A stretch of DNA of 64,000 nucleotides from Pirellulaceae bacterium (GTDB lineage: Bacteria > Planctomycetota > Planctomycetia > Pirellulales > Pirellulaceae). Below the pieces are notes generated by a model that had not been told where the DNA came from, did not search any database, and saw only the letters and a list, made by a program, of their open reading frames with translations. The translations under genes were made by a program, and so were the position numbers. Location of the stretch: assembly GCA_026004775.1 (NCBI GenBank), contig BPJU01000001.1:551958-615957 (forward strand). Direction: 5' to 3'. This document shows positions 27,261 to 36,811 of the stretch, piece after piece. The number at the start of each line of letters is the position of its first letter. Position 1 is the first letter of the stretch.

Positions 27261-28322
27261 ATGATGGGCAACAAGCTGAGTATCACGCTGCCGAGCGCAC
27301 TCGTTTGGCTTCTGGGTGTGGTTGTGTTCGTTGCGACCGAAGGCCGTGGGTTGGCCCAACAGGATGCGGGCAAACTGCTTTTCCTCGATACTTTTGAGTA
27401 CGAAGTGCAGCGCGACGTGACCGATCCGCGTCCCGCCTTTCTCACGCAAGGCAAATGGACGGCCGTGAAGTCGATCAACAGCATCGGTCGAGGTGCGGGT
27501 TACATCTACACCGTCGATCGCATTCCCGGATACACGGGTAAATTTCCAGGCCGCGACTCGAACCGCGTGCTCGTCATCGAAGGCCGCCCCGGAACCTTCC
27601 AGACCCAAACGGACTTCTACCTCAAGTTGGGCGACGCCCGAGGCCCTGCCGATCAAATCCCCGGGAATGTCTGGTTTCAATTCTGGATCTACCTCAACTA
27701 CTACGACGACCCAGAAGACAAGGAAGATCAGCTCAGCGGAATTACAAACGGCAAGTGGTTGTATCCCAGCCCCGATGGCATTTATCCCACCCATCCCCGC
27801 TGGCTGTTTACTATCGCGCATAGCACCCAGGTTTGGTCGGATTACCACGAAAAGCCGCAGTATTATGAAGCACCCTCGTACCACGAATTCTTGTTCGAGA
27901 CTCAAGGACTGGGAGGAGGGAAGCCGCCGGTGCCTTTTTCTAACATTCAAACGGCGCCGGAATGGGACCGCTTCAAGTTGGGCCCGACTCACGTCGACGC
28001 ACGAATTGTCGCCAATCGCTGGTTTCTGGTGAAACTTCACTTCGACACATCGACGACCTCAGGCCGGTACGAAGCGTGGCTCCAGCCCTTGGGAGGCAAG
28101 ATGGTCAAGATGGCCGAGTATATTGACGGCGTGACGCCGAACTTCTCGTGGAAGATCCCGCCGGACCAGGTCGGCGGGCACAAAACGGTCTGCATGCCGA
28201 CAACGCTTGGCTCGTTCGTCCCGGAACGGGCCAAGAACAATAAGGATTGCTGGATTTACCTCGACGATTTCGCCATGGCGACGTCCGAGGACAAACTCCC
28301 CACCTATCCACAATCCAAATGA
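27261..28322 (+). CDS. Secreted lectin/lyase-like protein of unknown function
   Basis: 353-residue exported protein. ATG 27261 has TAGGAGG 9 bases upstream. The signal peptide ends near GRGLAQQ. The body is beta-rich and ends in a YLDDFAMATS motif typical of concanavalin-A-like (jelly-roll) domains of polysaccharide lyases and glucanases; FQFWIYLNYY and WFLVKLHFD fit such a fold. No catalytic residues can be assigned with confidence. It lies 58 bases downstream of the propeller-transglutaminase gene, so a shared role in polysaccharide handling is likely. Confidence 0.6.
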   Translation: MMGNKLSITLPSALVWLLGVVVFVATEGRGLAQQDAGKLLFLDTFEYEVQRDVTDPRPAFLTQGKWTAVKSINSIGRGAGYIYTVDRIPGYTGKFPGRDSNRVLVIEGRPGTFQTQTDFYLKLGDARGPADQIPGNVWFQFWIYLNYYDDPEDKEDQLSGITNGKWLYPSPDGIYPTHPRWLFTIAHSTQVWSDYHEKPQYYEAPSYHEFLFETQGLGGGKPPVPFSNIQTAPEWDRFKLGPTHVDARIVANRWFLVKLHFDTSTTSGRYEAWLQPLGGKMVKMAEYIDGVTPNFSWKIPPDQVGGHKTVCMPTTLGSFVPERAKNNKDCWIYLDDFAMATSEDKLPTYPQSK

Positions 28323-28525
28323 CTAACAATCCCACGGTGTCCTCAATGTAAACAAGGAGTATTCGTCGCTCTGGCTGGAGCGAGCTGAAATCGAGAAATC
28401 GGACGGCGGTACGAGCCGCACCGTGTGGTACGACGATGGCGTCGTCGCCACAAGTTATATCGGACATAAGAAACGCTGAATCATCTTTCGAGGAAGTTGG
28501 CTGCCGCGGAAACAGGAACCCTTTT

Positions 28526-29827
28526 ATGCGCCAGGTATTGAAAACAACTGCAATTATCGTTACGGCATGCTTGCTCTGCCGTCATGATGCGAATGGTCAA
28601 TCGTCGAGAGCGACACGCGTGGCAACTCGGGATTGGCCGCAATTTCGAGGGCCCGGCGGTCAAGGCGTGAGCGATGCCAAGGGAGTGCCTGTCACGTGGA
28701 GCGCCACGCAAAACTTGCGGTGGAAGACGGAACTCCCCGGTGCCGGTTCCTCCAGCCCGATCATCGTGGGCGATCGCGTGTTCGTCACTTGTTACAGCGG
28801 GTATAACGTCCGTGGTCAGGCCAAGGGCGACATGAACCAGCTCCAGCGCCATGTGCTCTGTTTCAACGCCGCCAGGGGAGAGCTTCTTTGGAGAAAAGAC
28901 GTACCGGCGGCCCTTCCCGAATCCGACAGCGTGCGCGAGCACGGCTACGCCGCCAGCACTCCCGCTTCTGACGGCCGGCGGCTGTACGTCTTTTTCGGCA
29001 AGTCCGGCGTCTTCGCTTTCGACTCGGACGGCAAACCGCTGTGGCGAACCGATGTGGGGACGAACGTCCACGGCTGGGGTTCCGCGGCCTCGCCCGCTTT
29101 ATACAAGAACCTGGTCATCGTCAACGCCTGTGTCGAGAGCGAATCACTTGTCGCCCTGGACAAAAACACGGGCAAAGAGGTGTGGCGGGCCCGCGGAATT
29201 ACCGAGTCCTGGAACACACCCCAGATCGTAGCAAACACCAACGGGAAGCCCGAACTGGTTGTCGCCATCGTCGGCAAGTTACTCGGCTTCGACCCCGATA
29301 CCGGGCAGTTGCTGTGGACCTGTGAAACCAGCATACCATGGTACATGGCACCGAGCGTCATTGCACAGAATGGTATCGTCTATGCAATCGGCGGTCGTGG
29401 GGATGGCGTTTCGGCATTGGCTGTGCGCGCCGGAGGAAGGGGAGACGTCACAAGCACGCACCGCCTCTGGACCGGCACGAAAGGATCGAACGTGTCGTCT
29501 CCGGTTTTCCATGAGGGGCATCTTTACTGGATGCACGACAGCCTGGGTATCGCCTACGCTGCGGATGCCACGACGGGCAGAATCATTTACGAGGAACGAT
29601 TGCCTCGAGCCGGCCAGGTCTATGCTTCACCCGTCTTGGCCGACGGCAAATTGTATTATGTTACACGGGGAGGTCGCACCTTCGTTTTGAAAGCTGGCCC
29701 CAAGTATGAGCTGCTTGCTGTGAACGATCTATCCGACGGGAGCACGTTTGATGCCAGCCCCGCAGTGGCGGATGGCCAGCTCTACCTCCGCTCTGATCGT
29801 TTCCTATATTGTGTGGGAAATAAGTAA
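28526..29827 (+). CDS. Secreted PQQ-like beta-propeller protein
   Basis: 433-residue exported propeller of the PQQ/BamB-like repeat type abundant in planctomycetes. ATG 28526 begins a signal peptide (MRQVLKTTAIIVTACLL). DWPQFRGPGGQGVSD is the family entry motif. Blade motifs recur: VFVTCYSG, LCFNAARGELLWRKD, LVALDKNTGKEVWRAR, LLGFDPDTGQLLWTCE, AYAADATTGRIIYEE. PQQ use is not implied; many such proteins are binding scaffolds. Last gene of the set controlled by the divergent regulator; the 203-base gap to the previous gene leaves room for its own promoter. Confidence 0.85.
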   Translation: MRQVLKTTAIIVTACLLCRHDANGQSSRATRVATRDWPQFRGPGGQGVSDAKGVPVTWSATQNLRWKTELPGAGSSSPIIVGDRVFVTCYSGYNVRGQAKGDMNQLQRHVLCFNAARGELLWRKDVPAALPESDSVREHGYAASTPASDGRRLYVFFGKSGVFAFDSDGKPLWRTDVGTNVHGWGSAASPALYKNLVIVNACVESESLVALDKNTGKEVWRARGITESWNTPQIVANTNGKPELVVAIVGKLLGFDPDTGQLLWTCETSIPWYMAPSVIAQNGIVYAIGGRGDGVSALAVRAGGRGDVTSTHRLWTGTKGSNVSSPVFHEGHLYWMHDSLGIAYAADATTGRIIYEERLPRAGQVYASPVLADGKLYYVTRGGRTFVLKAGPKYELLAVNDLSDGSTFDASPAVADGQLYLRSDRFLYCVGNK

Positions 29828-29891
29828 CTGCGCGGGCATTTGGATGCCGGACCTCGTCCATCTTTCGATGGTGCGTAACCTTATCGGGGGG

Positions 29892-29942
29892 CAGCCATAA
29901 CTGGACAAACGGGATCAAGGGCATAAAGTAGAAACAGTTCAT
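29892..29942. repeat. 51-bp IS-end-like repeat G, copy 1
   Basis: Nearly identical to 45135-45185 (shared CAGCCATAACTGGACAA, GGGATCAAGGGC and TAAAGTAGAAACAGTTCAT). Copy 2 lies beside a transposase fragment, so this is probably the end of a lost insertion sequence. The rest of 29.95-30.4 kb holds no gene I can support. Confidence 0.55.
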
Positions 29943-30414
29943 GACGGCGGGTCCCTCTTCTTTGTGGTAGGGGTATTCTCAGGACTGATCAAGGCGGGTG
30001 CAAATCATTCGAGCCCCCTGCGTGGTTCCTATTTTGCGTGATTGATGGAAGTTAGGAAGGGGCTGGAAAGGGCCTTCCTCGCCGGACGCGCGGAAGAGGG
30101 ACGGTTTGTCCCTGGTTGGAGCAATTTTCGATACGGAGAGCTTGCCATTGGGGAGTGGACGGCGGAAAGATCGCTGAGGCCGGGCGGATTGTGGCCGAGG
30201 TGAGAGCGGTGATGGTGGTGCATGCCACGTTTGCCACGCTTTTGGCGATGGCTCCCCGTCGGGAGGACGCGTTGGGGAAGATGCCTCTGAGTCCAATTGC
30301 CAGGGCTTTACGCGAAAAGTTTACGGCAAGTCTAGTTCACACCGCAAACGGCCCGTCAAGAAAGCAGGGGGAAGCGAATCATTTTTCTTTAACACGGCGG
30401 TAGATGTTTACCGT

Positions 30415-30640
30415 CCAGAGGTGTGAAGGGCAACCGGATGAGGCGGTAGACACGATTCTGGTCAGCCAGTTGAAGAGGGACAGGCCACGTTCCTTGAGTG
30501 TCGCGACCATTGACCAGAGAATCGACTGGGCCTGGCCTCCCGCAGGCGTGCGATTGCGCCCAGATCTTGCTGTTGACCACCCCCGCCGGCAGTGCGTGTT
30601 CGGCTCGGTAATTCGTCGTGTCGATCGTTGGGTACTGCAA
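30415..30640 (-). pseudogene. IS66-like transposase C-terminal remnant
   Basis: Minus-strand reading gives YPTIDTTNYRAEHAL..GVVNSKIW in one frame and NRTPAGGQAQSILWSMVATL, RGLSLFNWLTRI in the next. This matches the IS66 DDE transposase tail (DATNWRAEQA.RP.VV.RK.WGGNRT..G...Q..L). A frameshift divides it and the catalytic part is missing. Confidence 0.6.
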
Positions 30641-30693
30641 AAAAACATAACCGTTGCAGGAAATGGTTCTGCAGACGATCAGGTAGCCGACGA

Positions 30694-30904
30694 GTAACCG
30701 TCCACAGTTAGTAAATGAAGAACACGATATTGGCATACGGGGTAGCGGAAGTCGCAAGGCGGACGCGGTAGCGCCCGCCGCAAGACTTCCGCAACGAAAA
30801 AATCTTCGCGAAGCGTCCACATTCCGTATGCGGAACACGCCAGTGTTCCGCACCTGTGGAAGCCAGGCCCCGAAACAGCCTGTGATTCAACCGTGAACGG
30901 CTAC
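30694..30904 (-). mobile_element. MITE-like element A, diverged copy
   Basis: Bounded by GTAACCGTCCACAGTTAG and CAACCGTGAACGGCTAC. The internal order is that of element A (GGGGTAGCGGAAGTCGCAAG, AAGACTTCCGCA, TCTTCGCGAAGCG, ATGCGGAACACGCCAGTG) but with many substitutions, so it is an old copy. No clear target duplication. It ends 6 bases from the stop of the DUF262 gene. Confidence 0.75.
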
Positions 30905-30910
30905 GTCATA

Positions 30911-32740
30911 TCAGTATTCACTTTCATTGTCATATTCTTCGCCAGCCTCTTGCCAGACCACCGGCTTCCCCATCGCCCGCTCGATCAACTGACTTAACCG
31001 GCGACGGCGATCTTCCAGGAAGGCGTTGAAATCGTCCTTCCTTAAAAGGGTGGGATCGAGCGCGTGGCTGGCAAGAAGCTTGTCCATCTCCGCATCGCTC
31101 AATCCGACCTGCTTTTCACGCTGAAGTCGGCCAATGTATTCTGACGGCGCATCGCTGCCGATCTTGCGATTGGCCTTGTAGGAGATGGTCGTCTTGTTGA
31201 GGATGCAGTCGTATTTTTTCTGAGCGATGCCCTGTTTGTGACACCAGTCACGCGGGAAGATGTGGTGGATGTCCAGAGCAACCTCGTCGGCATCGAGCTC
31301 CTTGATGGTGGCCTTCCAGAACCAGTCTCGTGCACCTTCGCGAAGCAGCAACACATGAATGCCCTTGTAGGCGGCGCTGAGGCGCGAGCGCATGGTGTCG
31401 AATCGCCCCACGTGGAAGTTGGCATCACGTACTGTCCGCGGCACGGCAGCGTCGTCATCGAACCAGCGAAGCAGATCCTCGTAATCGTTGGCCATACGGG
31501 TCTCGACCGCGCCACCGTATAATTCACCGAGAACACCGCACCAGTACCAGCGGGCGAGTTTGTCGAGTACGCGAGGTTCGCGCCAGCGGTCGACCAGCCG
31601 CACCATCACCGCTGCCAGCGGCACAAGCTGTGTGCTATACGGCAGCTCGCGCCGGCTGTAGAAACCCTGACCGCGAAGGAAGCTTGCTACGTCTCGAAAT
31701 CCAGCCTCAAGCTTATCAGCCCATTTCTTCCATGCTTCCAACGGAAGCTGGAGCACGTCGGCCCGCTTGGCGCTGATGGGTCGGACCTGCTTGCCGGTTT
31801 TCCCGGCTTCGAGATCCGCCTGACGCAGCTCATGAGTATGTAAGAGGGTCAGAGCCTGGAGGAACTCTGTCGAGTCGATCCCCTGAAGCAGCGGTTCCCT
31901 CTCCAGCCGCTCCTTGCGGGACTCTACCACACGAACTTTGGAGCCAAACCAATCATCTCTCAAATTATAGCCGTCAGCGGCGTAGCTTGCGGTGATTAGT
32001 TCGAACACCGACAGTTGCACGCCACCCGTGTTCACTTTCTCGAAGACCAGGCAGACAGCTTCCTTGTGGGTCTCCTTTTTCAGCAAAATCACTGGGATCT
32101 GATAGGAGCGGAAGGCGGCTAGCACCAGCCCCCGAAACTTCATGTATTCCCCGAAGTACTCTGGGGCCACTTGGTATAATGTGGCCTCCCAATCGTCGGA
32201 ATTCATGATCTGCCGGCACGGAAAAAAGAGTTGCCGGCATTCTAATTCGGTGGTGGAAAGATCCAGGTCCACCCTGCGCCCGAAGTCGCTGCGGATCTGA
32301 CGCTTTTCGTCCACGCCAATCACGGCATCTTCCAATGCTTGCGGTGCCTCCAACGCCCGACGGATGTTGAAATAGTAATAGCGGTTGATCTTAATGCCCT
32401 TGGCGGTACGGGTTTTTACTGGCCCGTTCAGCGACAGCGCCTGCGTAAGTGCTGTGAGGCGCTGTTGCCCGTCCAAGATCAATTTTTCCGGCGACCGGTC
32501 CTCGGGGACCTTGTCCTCCAAGCCCTCCACGGGCCGCGTTTGGAAGCGCACATTGCCCCCTGCCTCCAGCAACATCACCGCACCAATGGGAAACGAGCGG
32601 GCAACGCTGACGAGTAAATCTCGGATGTGGTCGTCGTCCCAGACCCAGCCCCGCTGGAAATCCGGAAGCTGGATCTTCCCCTCGCAAATCTCGCGGAGAA
32701 GGTCGCTCAGTGAAGCCTTGGTGCTGTCAAAAGTGCTCAT
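30911..32740 (-). CDS. GmrSD-like DUF262/HNH (DUF1524) type IV restriction-like protein
   Basis: 609 residues. The N-terminal DUF262 (ParB/sulfiredoxin-like NTPase) domain carries [20 protein letters not shown] and [16 protein letters not shown]. The C-terminal HNH nuclease region has [11 protein letters not shown], then [16 protein letters not shown] with the spaced Asn residues of DUF1524. Such single-chain proteins resemble GmrSD and BrxU, which restrict DNA with modified bases. ATG 32740 overlaps the stop of a short upstream frame as ATGA, suggesting an operon. The gene lies between two decayed regions with mobile-element debris, typical of defence genes. Confidence 0.85.
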   Translation of the reverse strand: MSTFDSTKASLSDLLREICEGKIQLPDFQRGWVWDDDHIRDLLVSVARSFPIGAVMLLEAGGNVRFQTRPVEGLEDKVPEDRSPEKLILDGQQRLTALTQALSLNGPVKTRTAKGIKINRYYYFNIRRALEAPQALEDAVIGVDEKRQIRSDFGRRVDLDLSTTELECRQLFFPCRQIMNSDDWEATLYQVAPEYFGEYMKFRGLVLAAFRSYQIPVILLKKETHKEAVCLVFEKVNTGGVQLSVFELITASYAADGYNLRDDWFGSKVRVVESRKERLEREPLLQGIDSTEFLQALTLLHTHELRQADLEAGKTGKQVRPISAKRADVLQLPLEAWKKWADKLEAGFRDVASFLRGQGFYSRRELPYSTQLVPLAAVMVRLVDRWREPRVLDKLARWYWCGVLGELYGGAVETRMANDYEDLLRWFDDDAAVPRTVRDANFHVGRFDTMRSRLSAAYKGIHVLLLREGARDWFWKATIKELDADEVALDIHHIFPRDWCHKQGIAQKKYDCILNKTTISYKANRKIGSDAPSEYIGRLQREKQVGLSDAEMDKLLASHALDPTLLRKDDFNAFLEDRRRRLSQLIERAMGKPVVWQEAGEEYDNESEY

Positions 32741-33012
32741 AATCTACCCTCGTCCGAATTTCGGTTTTCCCTCACGAAAATACACCGAAAACTCCATACT
32801 ATAGCCGACCGCAAACCCACCATAAAGCGCGAATGCAGGTCTTTCGAGACTTCACCTGCCTCACGGAGGAAGTTGAGGTCGAGGATCAGCTCCTGGTCCT
32901 TGCCGGTACGGACGTAATCCACCAGCTCACCCACGCCTATAGGACCATGCAGAGGAATTTTCGCCGGCGAATTGAGCAAAGCCACGTGGGAAAGGCGATG
33001 CTTCAGTGACAA
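32737..33012 (-). CDS. Short ORF coupled to the DUF262 gene, probable truncated gene
   Basis: 91-residue frame ([18 protein letters not shown]..., ending [10 protein letters not shown]) with a TTG start only. Its TGA overlaps the DUF262 start codon, as in a coupled operon, and the sequence is protein-like, but upstream sequence gives no proper start. It may be the 3' end of a lost partner gene. Family not recognised. The 238 bases to 33250 hold nothing else. Confidence 0.35.
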   Translation of the reverse strand: MSLKHRLSHVALLNSPAKIPLHGPIGVGELVDYVRTGKDQELILDLNFLREAGEVSKDLHSRFMVGLRSAIVWSFRCIFVRENRNSDEGRL

Positions 33013-33250
33013 ATAACCGGGCGAGTTGCGGGCTAGAGGGCATGCCGCCCAGGCGGCGTGCCCGACGCACTGGATGATGTCGGTGGAGTGCCGGCCAGAT
33101 CGCGGAACGATGGCACAGTCAGTACTCGTTTCCGTACGCTTTAGCTTTTCATTGGTGCAAATGCTTTTTAGTAGACATTGTCTTCACGTGCCGGGTTTTG
33201 CTTCATTATGTGGGTTCCGGCTCGGTGCAGGGCGGATGGTTGACGTGTCA

Positions 33251-35644
33251 TTAGCCGACTGCCACAGGTCGTTCTGCTACGTTTTCGAGATGGAACGATT
33301 CCACGTACTGCCGGTCGAGTGACCAGCCGGTCTTCAGCCCGGCGACGAACCAGCCCAACGCGAGCACACCGACCGCGAAAATCGTATCACCGACGACTCG
33401 AAGCCAGCGCAAGACATTCATCAGATCCGTTTGCAGAAATTCGGCAGAGCGTGCATACCACAGACCGCGTTCCACGCTGGCCCACGTTTGCATTAATCCC
33501 ACTGGCAGCAACGACAGCACCACCATCAAAGCCAGTCCGATGTTGATGGACCAGAAGGCAAAGGCCAGCGGTCCGGTGCGCCACCGGTTGCGGCTGGCCA
33601 GCCCTTTCAAGCAAAAGAGCGTCAGTCCAATTCCCAGCATGCCATACACGCCGAACAGGGCGGTGTGCCCGTGGACGGGGGTGGTATTGAGTCCCTGCAT
33701 GTAGTAGAGAGCGATAGGGGGGTTAATGAGAAACCCGAACAACCCTGCGCCGACCAGATTCCAGAACGCTACGGCGACGAAGAAGTAGATGGGCCACTTG
33801 TAGGCCTGCACCCAGGGGCGGACGCGCGTCAGCGTGAGGTTTTCGTACGCTTCGAAGCCAATCAGCACCAGCGGCACGACTTCCAGCGCGCTGAAAGTTG
33901 CTCCGAGCGCCAGAACCGGTGTGGGCGTACCCGTGAAATACAAATGGTGGAACGTGCCGATGATGCCGCCGAACAGGAATATCGTGCACGAAAACAACAC
34001 AGCCGAAGTCGCCGTCGCTGTCCGCAGCAGCCCCATCCGCGTGAATAGGAATGCAATGACGACCGTGGCGAAGACTTCGAAAAAACCTTCCACCCACAGG
34101 TGCACGACCCACCACCGCCAGTACTCGACCATCGCCAGGTGAGTTCGGCGTCCCCACATCAGTCCGGCGGCGTAAAACAATGCAATGGCCGCCGACGCGA
34201 TAATGAACAGTGCCAGCAAATGTCGCTGCTCGCTCGCCTGCCGTAGCGCCGGCCACAATGCGCGCAGCATCAAACCGAGCCAGAGAAACAGCCCGACAAG
34301 CAGGAACAGTTGCCAGAAGCGGCCCAGATCGACGTATTCATAGCCTTGATGGCCGAACCAGAAATTCGTCGTCAAATCCATCCGTTGCCGTGTGGCATAC
34401 CAGGTGCCGAACAGTGCCCCGAATACAATCAACAGCAGGCAGACGAATAGCACGTTGACGCCCAGTGCCTGTCCCTTCGGCTCATGGCCCGATACCGCCG
34501 GGGCGATAAACAGCCCGGTTGCCAGCCACGCGGTCGCGATCCAAAAGATGCCGAGCTGTGTGTGCCAAGTGCGTGTCACCGAGTACGGCAGCCATTGGGC
34601 CAGCGGAATGCCATAGAAACCCTCGCCTTCCACACCATAATGCGCAGTCACCGCGCCCAGGCCGATTTGCACCAAGAGTAGTGCGATTACGACCCAGAAG
34701 TATTTCAACGTCGCCCGCATGGACGGAGTCGGTTGTAAAGCCAGCAACGGATCGCTGGCCGGTAAGGACTGATCCTCGTGGTCGTCGTGTGGAAGCGTGG
34801 CATGGTGCCAGGCCAGCGCTCCGATTCCCGCCAACAGCAACACGAAACTGATCACCGACCAGACAACAATGGGGCCGGACGGTGCATTGCCGATGATCGA
34901 TTCGGCGGGCCAATTGTTGGTGTAGGTCACTCGTGATGGTTGCCGTTCCGTGCCCGCCGTTTCGGCCGCACTCGCTTCAGGTACGCCGGCCGGCCGCTCG
35001 GCGGCACAGGCCCAGCTTGTCCAAAAAAAGAAGGCGTTCAGCTTGCGCATCCGCTCGCCGTCGCGAACCGTGTTGGCCGGCATGGCGTACGCGCTACGCA
35101 ACTCCGGAGGCGACTTGCCACCGTCACTCACTAGGGCGACGTCAGCTGGAAACTCCTGCGCGTCGCCGAACAAGGCTTCATAGTAGCGAGCAATCGCGCG
35201 AACCGCTTCTGCCCGGTCGTTCGACAGTTTCAATGTACGGCGGACCGGATCGTAGGTGTTGGTGCGCATTTCGCGCCGCAGCCGCGCTCCAAGCACTGCC
35301 TTCTGCTCGTCCGACAGATCTAGATAAGACGATTGGTATTCGCGCTGCGCCCACCGCTCCAGCAGCCACAGACACTCGCGATGCAACCAATCAGCCGACC
35401 AGTCGGGAGCCACGTATGCCCCGTGCCCCCAGATACTGCCCAACTGCTGGCCCCCGATTGACTGCCAAACGTTCTGCCCATCGCGGATGTCCTGGCCGTT
35501 AAACAGTCGCTCGCCGGAAGCCGAAATCACCTCGTCCGGAATCGGCGGCGCTTGCCGATATATCTCTCCCCCATAGTACCCAAGTACCGCAAATGAGGCG
35601 ACGATTACCACAGCAAACGCGCCCCACAAACGCCGGAACTTCAT
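33251..35644 (-). CDS. norB: Quinol-dependent nitric oxide reductase (qNor type)
   Basis: Single-subunit NO reductase, 797 residues, heme-copper oxidase superfamily: reduces 2 NO to N2O with quinol electrons. An N-terminal helix and long periplasmic segment (DGQNVWQSIGGQQLGSIWGHGAY) are typical of qNor, followed by about twelve membrane helices. Metal-ligand motifs are present: TWHTQLGIFW, VVHLWVEGFFEVFATV (His with the extra Glu of NO reductases), GTFHHLYFTG (His pair) and HGHTALFGVYG. There is no cytochrome-c partner gene, consistent with quinol use. It stands alone, so NO detoxification is as likely as denitrification. GC content is like its neighbours. Confidence 0.94.
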   Translation of the reverse strand: MKFRRLWGAFAVVIVASFAVLGYYGGEIYRQAPPIPDEVISASGERLFNGQDIRDGQNVWQSIGGQQLGSIWGHGAYVAPDWSADWLHRECLWLLERWAQREYQSSYLDLSDEQKAVLGARLRREMRTNTYDPVRRTLKLSNDRAEAVRAIARYYEALFGDAQEFPADVALVSDGGKSPPELRSAYAMPANTVRDGERMRKLNAFFFWTSWACAAERPAGVPEASAAETAGTERQPSRVTYTNNWPAESIIGNAPSGPIVVWSVISFVLLLAGIGALAWHHATLPHDDHEDQSLPASDPLLALQPTPSMRATLKYFWVVIALLLVQIGLGAVTAHYGVEGEGFYGIPLAQWLPYSVTRTWHTQLGIFWIATAWLATGLFIAPAVSGHEPKGQALGVNVLFVCLLLIVFGALFGTWYATRQRMDLTTNFWFGHQGYEYVDLGRFWQLFLLVGLFLWLGLMLRALWPALRQASEQRHLLALFIIASAAIALFYAAGLMWGRRTHLAMVEYWRWWVVHLWVEGFFEVFATVVIAFLFTRMGLLRTATATSAVLFSCTIFLFGGIIGTFHHLYFTGTPTPVLALGATFSALEVVPLVLIGFEAYENLTLTRVRPWVQAYKWPIYFFVAVAFWNLVGAGLFGFLINPPIALYYMQGLNTTPVHGHTALFGVYGMLGIGLTLFCLKGLASRNRWRTGPLAFAFWSINIGLALMVVLSLLPVGLMQTWASVERGLWYARSAEFLQTDLMNVLRWLRVVGDTIFAVGVLALGWFVAGLKTGWSLDRQYVESFHLENVAERPVAVG

Positions 35645-36238
35645 CTGACTCGCTCCTTAACTCGCTATTTGGACGGCTGATCCGCGGCTTCAGGGCCGCG
35701 TCCCATACTCAAGTGGTGCCATGCCCAGTGTTTCCCACTCGGCACCTCATTGTTGGCGGGAAAATTATATATGTCAAGATATAGAATAGCCGTGTCCCGC
35801 AAACCCCGCCAAACCAAGTCAGCCCACGTACGAGTCACAGCCACCTATTCACGGCACTCCCTTGAGGACGCTGATCACAGAATGCGCCAGCTTTGACCGT
35901 GCCGTTCAGCCGCTCGACTCACACGGACGCCACGAACTGGGTAGTGGCTCTGACAGCGGATACCTGTGCCCCAGGACGTGCGCTGTGTCGAGTCGCGGCT
36001 CGGTGCAGCCGTGAAAGTTTTCCATGCCTCAGAAGGGCAGAATCAGCGCGGCCTTCAATACGCCCCGCGGCTTGCCGCCAAAGAAGTATTAGACCTTGCT
36101 CCGGTTAATCCGGTTGATCGCCTCCACGCCCCCAAGCACTTGCACGTCGTCGCCCATGTCACGGAGTGAATCGAGCCTGTACATGTCACGGTCAGGAAAT
36201 AGGTTGTCGAACCGTTGAGTGCCCAGCCGTGCCGCCGA
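35645..36238. other. Upstream region of the NO reductase; no gene
   Basis: No supported ORF. An AT-rich island at 35755-35790 holds the near-palindrome ATATATGTCAAGATAT (35768-35783) about 125 bases before the norB start, and a minus-strand TATAAT overlaps it. It could be a promoter or regulator site; no NsrR, FNR or NorR consensus can be assigned by eye. Confidence 0.35.
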
Positions 36239-36621
36239 TTATCCGAAAAGTTTGTTGAAGGTTCCTGGATCGAGTTGGTACAGTCGATCGGCAAACTCGT
36301 TGACCTAAAACATATCCGGCGAAAACCGTTGGGAGCGAACGCGACTCGTGAAATTCGGATCGTTCACGTTCGGCTGAAAAGTACCAGGCCGACTCCAAAC
36401 AACATACAAAGGGCTCCCAACCTTCCGTAGTCTTCCGGCGAAATGGTGTTTGGCATGACAACGTAGGACTTGGCTGAAAACAGCCGGTATGCCACTGCCT
36501 CACCGAAGGCGGCGACCGGCTGGTCCGAATCGAACTTGACTTCCGCCGAGACAATCTCAAGGTTGAAAAGGCCGCATTGGCAAGCGGCTGGAGTAGCCGC
36601 GAGTTGCGGGACAGGGGCCAA
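36239..36621 (-). pseudogene. Decayed ExK nuclease-like protein gene
   Basis: The minus strand reads LFNLEIVSAEVKFDSDQPV, AFGEAVAYRLFSAKSYVVMP and GRLGALCMLFGVGLVLF. After a frameshift near 36366 it continues NVNDPNFTSRVRSQRFSPDMF, a TAG where a Tyr is expected, then VNEFADRLYQLDPGTFNKLFG and a genuine-looking stop at 36239-36241. AEVK in a beta-strand followed by a helical AFGEAVAYRL segment suggests a PD-(D/E)XK-like fold. I do not recognise a named family. N-terminal sequence above 36621 is not readable. One frameshift plus one nonsense mutation make it a pseudogene. Confidence 0.55.
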
Positions 36622-36811
36622 CTCGGCTCACGCGGGCGGCGAGCGGGAGCCGGCTTGCCGATTGGCTGTGGCGGTCGGCGACCGGCGCAGTTACCCGCCT
36701 GCTACGGCTCCAGGTGCTCTCGTAACCGATGGGTCACAATTTGGGGAAAGGCAACCACCAGGTCATACACTCGCCACGGCAGGCAGATTGTCATCATGAA
36801 TCACGGCTCGA

